NCBI RefSeq assembly: GCF_001305515.1
Contig: NZ_LJYW01000001.1
Coordinates: forward strand, 406,226 to 470,225
DNA from: Prosthecodimorpha hirschii
Lineage (GTDB): Bacteria > Pseudomonadota > Alphaproteobacteria > Rhizobiales > Ancalomicrobiaceae
Length of the DNA stretch: 64,000 nt
Direction of reading: 5' to 3'
How positions within the stretch are numbered: the first letter of the stretch is position 1; the number at the start of each line of letters is the position of its first letter. Made by a program: the position numbers and the translations under genes. This document shows, in pieces, positions 59,287-64,000 of the stretch. A model generated the notes under the pieces. It saw only the letters and a program-made list of their open reading frames with translations, was not told the DNA's origin and did not search any database.

Positions 59287-60135
59287 TCAGTTCCCCTCGA
59301 AGGCGGGTTTGCGCTTGGCCGCGAAGGCCTCGAAGGCGCGGCGGAAATCGCCGGTCGCCATGCAGACGGCCTGGGCCTGGGCCTCCGATTCGATCATCTC
59401 CTCGATGCCCATGGCCCATTCCTGGTTCATCATGGTCTTGGTGATGCCATGGGCGAACCAGGGACCGTCGGCGAGCGAGCGGGCCAGGTCCCCGGCTGCG
59501 GCCTCAAGCTCCGCCGCCGGGACGAGGCGGTTGTAGAAGCCCCAGGCATGCCCCTCCGCGGCCGTCATGGCGCGGCCGGTGAACAGGAGTTCGGCCGCCC
59601 GGCCCTGACCGATAATGCGCGGAAGATAGCCGCAGGCGCCCATGTCGGCGCCGGCCAGGCCGACGCGGGTGAACAGGAACGCGGTCTTGGCCTCCGGCGT
59701 CGCGTAGCGCAGGTCCGACGCCATCGCCAGGATCGCGCCGGCGCCGGCGCAGATGCCGTCGACCGCAGCGATGATCGGCTGCGGGCAGCGGCGCATCGCC
59801 TTGACCACGTCGCCGGTCATGCGCGTGAAGGCGAGGAGGTCCGGCATGGCCATGCGGGTCAGCGGCTCGATGATCTCGAACACGTCGCCGCCGGAACAGA
59901 AATTGCCGCCCTCGCCGGTCAGCACGACCGTGCGCACGTCGGAGGCATAGACGAGGTCGCGGAACAGGTCGCGCAGCTCGGCATAGGACTCGAAGGTCAG
60001 CGGATTCTTCTTGTCCGGCCGATTGAGCCGGATGGTCGCGACCCGGCCGTCACCCGGCGCGTCGAACACGAAGTGGCGCGCCTGATAGTCCTTGAACGGG
60101 CGCAGCATGGCCCCCAGCGCCGATTTTTCGCTCAT
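59287..60135 (-). CDS. Enoyl-CoA hydratase/isomerase (crotonase) family protein
   Basis: 282 residues. Crotonase fold: [20 protein letters not shown] (about 35-54), the oxyanion-hole segments [13 protein letters not shown] (about 76-88) and [21 protein letters not shown] (about 124-144), and [19 protein letters not shown]. The two catalytic glutamates of rat enoyl-CoA hydratase (Glu144, Glu164) align with Ile in GAILAM and a non-acidic residue near FLFTR, so simple hydration by the standard mechanism is doubtful. The Asp of GADMG may replace one. Overlaps the SDR stop/start as ATGA; part of the ridA-crotonase-SDR operon. Confidence 0.87.
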   Translation of the reverse strand: MSEKSALGAMLRPFKDYQARHFVFDAPGDGRVATIRLNRPDKKNPLTFESYAELRDLFRDLVYASDVRTVVLTGEGGNFCSGGDVFEIIEPLTRMAMPDLLAFTRMTGDVVKAMRRCPQPIIAAVDGICAGAGAILAMASDLRYATPEAKTAFLFTRVGLAGADMGACGYLPRIIGQGRAAELLFTGRAMTAAEGHAWGFYNRLVPAAELEAAAGDLARSLADGPWFAHGITKTMMNQEWAMGIEEMIESEAQAQAVCMATGDFRRAFEAFAAKRKPAFEGN

Positions 60136-60911
60136 CCGGTCATCACCTCCCCACCGGCGACCGCGATCGCCTGTCCATTGATCGATGCGGCACCCTGTCC
60201 GGCGAGCCAGAGGATCGCGTCGGCGACCTCCTCGGGCGTGACCAGACGGCCCATCGGGTTCGATTTCGCCAGTTCCGCCCGCGCTTCGTCGGCGCTGCGG
60301 CCGGTCTTGGCCACGATGGTGGCGACCGACTGGGCGACCAGGTCCGTCTCGGTGAAGCCCGGGCAGACCGCATTGACGGTGACGCCCTTGCGGGCGACCT
60401 CCAGCGCCAGCGCGCGCACCAAGCCGACCACGCCGTGCTTGGCCGCCACATAGGCGGCGACGTAAGGGTAGCCGACCAGCCCGGCCGTCGAGGCGATCGC
60501 GATGACGCGGCCCGACCGGCGCTTCACCATGCCGGGCAGGAAGGCGCGCGTGGTCAGCCAGACGCCGGTCAGGTTGACCGCCAGCATGGCGTCCCAGGTC
60601 GCCCGTTCGGTCTTGTCGAACGGCCCGGAGGCCGCCGCCCCGGCATTGGCGACCAAGATGTCGACCGGCCCATGCGCCGCCTCGGCCTGCTCGGCGGCCG
60701 CCGCGATCGCCGCCTCGTCGGTCACGTCGAGGGTGACGATCGCACCGGCGCGGTCGCCCAGGGTGGCGGCCGTCGCCTGCAGCGGCTCCAGGCGCCGGCC
60801 GGCGAGGCTCACCGTCGCCCCGGCCGCCGCCAGCGCCACCGCCGCCGCAGCCCCGATGCCCGAGCCGGCCCCGGTGATGAAGGCATGCCGGTTCGCCAAG
60901 GACTTTGTCAT
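60132..60911 (-). CDS. Short-chain dehydrogenase/reductase (3-hydroxyacyl-CoA dehydrogenase-like)
   Basis: 259 residues. Cofactor loop TGAGSGIG (about 14-21), DILVANAG (about 85-92), catalytic Ser in [23 protein letters not shown] (Ser about 141, Tyr about 154 and Lys about 158), and [12 protein letters not shown]. The pattern fits FabG/BadH-like enzymes that oxidise hydroxyacyl or hydroxycyclohexane-carbonyl-CoA with NAD+. Coupled by ATGA overlap to the crotonase gene. Upstream, 898 bases of repeat-rich DNA separate it from the monooxygenase/reductase gene on the same strand. Confidence 0.88.
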   Translation of the reverse strand: MTKSLANRHAFITGAGSGIGAAAAVALAAAGATVSLAGRRLEPLQATAATLGDRAGAIVTLDVTDEAAIAAAAEQAEAAHGPVDILVANAGAAASGPFDKTERATWDAMLAVNLTGVWLTTRAFLPGMVKRRSGRVIAIASTAGLVGYPYVAAYVAAKHGVVGLVRALALEVARKGVTVNAVCPGFTETDLVAQSVATIVAKTGRSADEARAELAKSNPMGRLVTPEEVADAILWLAGQGAASINGQAIAVAGGEVMTG

Positions 60912-61809
60912 TGGGCGGCCTTTCCGATCATGACGAGAAGGGCGGCATTCGCTGCCTGCCGACCGGGAGCCCGCACCGCGCAGCCCTCACGCATCATCAA
61001 ACGGGCGCCAACCGGATCCCCCCAAAGGCCCCTCGTGGCACCATCCCACAGCGCATCCCCGGACAAGGGCCGAAGGCCCGCCGATCCGGGGCCTACTCTG
61101 CGCACGACGGGTCGCAACACTCGGGTCTCGCTCCAACCGTGCAGCGAGCCGGCTGCAGAGTGGGTCCCGGCTCTACGCTGCGCTTCGGCCGGGAATGCGT
61201 TGAGGGATTGAACATCCCGAGCGCGATTCACGACGTGCGCGGACAAACGCAGAAACCCGGCTCTGCGCTGCGCTTCGGCCGGGAATGCGTTGAGGGATGG
61301 GGCATCCCCGGACAAGGGCCGAAGGCCCGCCGATCCGGGGCCCACTCTGTGCACGACGGGTCGCAGTGCCCGGGTCTCGCACCGAACCTGCACCCCCCCG
61401 GCCGCAGAGTGCCCAACGCGCTTGCTACATGCCCCCCTGGCACCATCCAACAACGCATCCCCGGACAAGGGCCGAAGGCCCGCCGATCCGGGGCCCACTC
61501 TGTGCATGACGGGTCGCAGTGCCCGGGTCTCGCACCGACCCTGCGGCGATCCTGCCGCAGAGTGGGTCCCGGCTCTACGCTGCGCTTCGGCCGGGAATGC
61601 GTTGAGGGATTGAGCATCCCGAGCGCGATTCACGACGTGCGCTGACAACCGCAAAAACCGGGTCCTGCGCTGAGCTCCGGCAGAGAATGCGTTGAGGGAT
61701 TGAGCACCCCTGACGCGATTCACGACGTGCATGCAGCAGAACGGAAGCGCGCGGATCCCGACGAACGATCGGGATCCGGCGGAAAGCGACCCGAGAGCGG
61801 GCAGCGTCA
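60912..61809. other. Repeat-rich intergenic region
   Basis: 898 bases between two same-strand catabolic genes. Mostly occupied by the paired-hairpin repeat cluster at 61040-61735. The SDR promoter, if separate, should lie within 60912-61040. The open frames here are created by the repeats, shift register between copies, and are not called. Confidence 0.6.
61040..61735. repeat. Second cluster of paired-hairpin repeats, reverse orientation
   Basis: Same family as the 28.5 kb array, but reversed. Hairpin A' (CCCCGGACAAGGGCCGAAGG...GATCCGGGG) occurs at 61054-61093, 61303-61342 and 61457-61495. Hairpin B' (GTCCCGGCTCTACGCTGCGC...GGCCGGGAATGCG) occurs at about 61165-61207, 61256-61298 and 61566-61610, with a degenerate copy at 61658-61703. 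A' and B' are separated by a spacer bounded by inverted ACTCTG.../...CAGAGTGGG, so a whole unit can fold on itself. A third block, GATTGAACATCCCGAGCGCG then ATTCACGACGTGC, recurs near 61207, 61615 and, diverged, 61700. Confidence 0.82.
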
Positions 61810-64000
61810 TCACTTCACGCCTGCGGCGCGGGCGAGGTTGCTCTCGTACTGGCCCTTGGCGGAGCGGTACTGCTTCGGCCATGGCACATCGGTGATGCCG
61901 ATGCGGGCGGCCTCGTGCAGGGTCCAGGCCGGATCGGCAAGATGCGGGCGGGCCACGGCACAGAGATCGGCGCGGCCGGCCGCGATGATCGAGTTGGCGT
62001 GGTCGGCCTCGGAGATGGCGCCGACCGCGATGGTCGGGATGCCGATCTCGTTGCGGATCTTGTCGGAGAAGGGCGTCTGCCAGAGCCGGCCATAGACCGG
62101 CTTCTCCTCCTTGGTGACCTGACCGGACGAGCAGTCGATCAGGTCGGCGCCGGCCTCCTTGAACATGCGGGCATAGATCGCCGCATCCTCGGGCGTGTTG
62201 CCGCCGTCGACCCAGTCGTGACAGGACAGGCGCACGGAGATCGGCTTCTCCGCCGGCCAGGCCGCGCGCACCGCCCGGAACACTTCGAGCGGAAAGCGGG
62301 CGCAATTCTCATGGCTGCCGCCATAGGCGTCCGTGCGCCGGTTGGTGACCGGGGACAGGAAGCCGGACAGAAGATAGCCGTGGGCGCAATGCAGTTCGAG
62401 GAGGTCGGCCCCGGTCGTGGCGGCGAGCTCGGTCGCGCGGACGAAGTCGGCCAGCACGCGGTCCATGTCGGCGCGGGTCATGGCCTGCGGCGTCTGGCTG
62501 ACGGGGAGATACGGCATGGCGGATGCCGCATAGAGCGGCCACCCGCCCTCGGCGAGCGGCTGGTCGATGCCCTCCCAGGCGAGCCGCGTCGCACCCTTGC
62601 GGCCGGCATGGCCGATCTGGATGCCGACCTTGGCGGCGCTCTGGCCGTGCACGAAGTCGACCAGCCGGCGCCAGCCCGCCGCCTGCTCTTCGTTCCAGAG
62701 GCCGAGGCAGCCGGGGGTGATGCGGGCATCCGGCGAGACGCAGGTCATCTCGCCGAAGATCAGCCCGGCGCCGCCGAGCGCGCGGGCGCCGAGATGGACC
62801 ATATGGAAGTCGTTGATCAGCCCGTCGGTCGCCGAATACATGGCCATCGGCGAAACCACGATGCGGTTCGGCAAGGTCAGGTCGCGGATGCGGAACGGCG
62901 TCAGCATGGGCGGCGTCGTCCGCCCGTTGCCGACCGTGAGCCCGCAGGACTGCGCGAACCAGCGCTCGTAGCCTTCCAGCCAGGTCTTGTCGCGCAGGCG
63001 CAGATTCTCGTGGCTGATGCGCTGCGAGCGGGTCAGCATCGAATACATGAACTGCTCGGGCGGCAGGGTGTCGGCATAGCGGCTGCCGACCACCTCGAAC
63101 CACTCCATCGCATTGCGCGCCGCATTCTGGATGCGGGCGACATCGACCCGGCGCACCTCCTCATAGGCGTCGAGCACGGCCGGGATCTTGTCCGGGTCAT
63201 GTCCGAAGGCCTCGAACTGGCGGGTCAGTTCAATCGCATCGTCGATGGCCAGCTTGGTGCCCGAGCCGATCGCGAAATGCGCGGTATGCGCGGCGTCGCC
63301 CATCAGCACGACGTGGCTCTGGCCGTTGAAATGGCTCCAGCGGCCGCAGATCAGGCGGTTGAAGTTGAGCCAAGCCGAGCCGCGCAGATGGCGCGCATTG
63401 GTCATCAGCTTGGAGCCGTCGAGCACCTCGGCGAAGAGGTCCTCGCAGAAGGCGATCGACTGATCCTGGTCGAAGGCTTCGATGCCATGCGCCTTGAAGG
63501 TGTCTTCGGTCGTCTCGACGATGAAGGTCGAGGTCTTGTCGTCGAACTTGTAGATATGCGCCTGGAACCAGCCGTGCTCGGTCTTGCGGAAGTCGAACGT
63601 GAAGGCATCGTAGGACTTGTCGGTGCCGAGCCAGATGTAGCGGTTCGGCCGCACGACGAGGTCGGGCTGGAAGACGTCCTGGTAGGCGTTGCGGATCTTC
63701 GAGTTGATGCCGTCCGAGGCGATGATCAGGTCGGCATCGGGGAATTCGAGATCGGAGTCCACGTCGCGCTCGAAGACCAGTTCGACGCCCAGATCCTCGC
63801 AGCGCTTCTGCAGGATGTTGAGCAGCTTCTTGCGGCCGATGCCGACGAAGCCGTGGCCCGAGGTGCGCTGGCGCGTGCCCTTGAACAGGAGCTCGATGTC
63901 GTCCCAATGGTTGAAGGCGTCTTCGATCTCGGTGGCGGTTTCCGGATCCCAGACCCGCATCGCCTCCATGGTGGCGTCGGAGAAGACGACGCCCCAGCCG
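61810..64000 (-). CDS. 2-aminobenzoyl-CoA monooxygenase/reductase-like fusion (salicylyl-CoA 5-hydroxylase/oxidoreductase), 5' end cut
   Basis: At least 730 residues are visible; the frame stays open past the window edge (GWGVVFSDAT ahead of the first internal Met at 63969), so the N-terminal FAD-binding GxGxxG segment is missing. Domain 1 is a flavin monooxygenase: GIGRKKLLNILQKRCEDLGV, DADLIIASDGINSKIRNAYQ and HVVLMGDAAHTAHFAIGSGTKLAIDDAIEL. Domain 2, from about LTPFRIRDLTLPNRIVVSPM, is an old-yellow-enzyme-type reductase: IQIGHAGRKGAT, ELHCAHGYLLSGFLSPVTN and AYGGSHENCARFPLEV. The Azoarcus prototype hydroxylates and then reduces 2-aminobenzoyl-CoA; homologues act on salicylyl-CoA. RidA, crotonase and SDR genes downstream support a CoA-dependent aerobic pathway. 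Confidence 0.88.
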   Translation of the reverse strand, partial: GWGVVFSDATMEAMRVWDPETATEIEDAFNHWDDIELLFKGTRQRTSGHGFVGIGRKKLLNILQKRCEDLGVELVFERDVDSDLEFPDADLIIASDGINSKIRNAYQDVFQPDLVVRPNRYIWLGTDKSYDAFTFDFRKTEHGWFQAHIYKFDDKTSTFIVETTEDTFKAHGIEAFDQDQSIAFCEDLFAEVLDGSKLMTNARHLRGSAWLNFNRLICGRWSHFNGQSHVVLMGDAAHTAHFAIGSGTKLAIDDAIELTRQFEAFGHDPDKIPAVLDAYEEVRRVDVARIQNAARNAMEWFEVVGSRYADTLPPEQFMYSMLTRSQRISHENLRLRDKTWLEGYERWFAQSCGLTVGNGRTTPPMLTPFRIRDLTLPNRIVVSPMAMYSATDGLINDFHMVHLGARALGGAGLIFGEMTCVSPDARITPGCLGLWNEEQAAGWRRLVDFVHGQSAAKVGIQIGHAGRKGATRLAWEGIDQPLAEGGWPLYAASAMPYLPVSQTPQAMTRADMDRVLADFVRATELAATTGADLLELHCAHGYLLSGFLSPVTNRRTDAYGGSHENCARFPLEVFRAVRAAWPAEKPISVRLSCHDWVDGGNTPEDAAIYARMFKEAGADLIDCSSGQVTKEEKPVYGRLWQTPFSDKIRNEIGIPTIAVGAISEADHANSIIAAGRADLCAVARPHLADPAWTLHEAARIGITDVPWPKQYRSAKGQYESNLARAAGVK

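Noticed and set aside
60908-62305. A 465-codon leftward open frame across the second repeat cluster
   Set aside because: Runs out of phase into the monooxygenase/reductase gene and consists of repeat-derived peptides.

Overview
This 64 kb window is a chromosomal piece of a high-GC alphaproteobacterium, most likely of the order Hyphomicrobiales (Rhizobiales). The evidence is the complete aapJQMP general L-amino acid ABC operon, a DUF1489 protein, an alphaproteobacterial cpa/tad pilus locus, CtrA-type half sites (TTAACCAT) in the pilus promoter region, a LipB of the usual type, and clusters of long GC-rich paired-hairpin repeats. No rRNA, CRISPR array, phage or transposase gene is visible. One tRNA gene, tRNA-Leu(GAG), is present. 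The genus cannot be fixed from the sequence alone.

Layout. 0-5 kb: DUF1489 protein, a sulfotransferase-like protein, a Gly/Tyr-rich secreted protein, a GST, a single-domain rhodanese and a 3-mercaptopyruvate sulfurtransferase. 5-8 kb: a tight operon of solute-binding protein, dicarboxylate/amino-acid:cation symporter and Asp/Glu racemase. 8.3-12.8 kb: aapJQMP. 13.4-15.3 kb: a BASS-like transporter, a 0.5 kb AT-rich island and a cysteine-free ArsR regulator. 15.6-24.2 kb: a tad (Flp) pilus locus in two transcripts, cpaB-cpaC-lipoprotein ending at a strong terminator, then cpaE-cpaF-tadB-tadC-tadD; pilin and prepilin peptidase are not in the window. 24.5-28.3 kb: a secreted thermonuclease, a class III aminotransferase and a P450.

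28.5-29.7 kb holds four tandem 276-287 bp units, each with two hairpins in inverted arrangement. A reverse-oriented, related cluster lies at 61.0-61.7 kb. 29.8-32.1 kb: two small secreted proteins sharing a C-terminal CxxVWxxDxxGNxYxxxVC motif, an SDR and a LysE exporter. 32.2-36.1 kb: an amidohydrolase and a cyanuric-acid/barbiturate-type ring-opening amidohydrolase behind a perfect inverted-repeat operator, then an HxlR regulator and a DUF488 protein. 36-47 kb: an RlaP-type nucleotidyltransferase, DUF599 and YdcF membrane proteins, a chemoreceptor, a ClpP, an RraA-fold protein, a chromosomal ccdAB pair, two tandem polysaccharide deacetylases, LipB and a short orphan FliN. 47.4-54.9 kb: tRNA-Leu, Lrp with a divergent aminotransferase, a second RraA-fold protein, YaiI, a probable 25-residue protein with a full-length Shine-Dalgarno, RecX, MsrQ, an unknown membrane-anchored protein and a secreted truncated hemoglobin.

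55-64 kb is catabolic: a methyltetrahydrofolate:corrinoid methyltransferase with its ferredoxin/ASKHA reductive activase, then RidA, a crotonase, an SDR and (cut by the window end) a flavin monooxygenase/old-yellow-enzyme fusion of the 2-aminobenzoyl-CoA monooxygenase/reductase (salicylyl-CoA 5-hydroxylase/oxidoreductase) type. The last four look like a CoA-dependent aerobic route for anthranilate or a related ortho-substituted benzoate.
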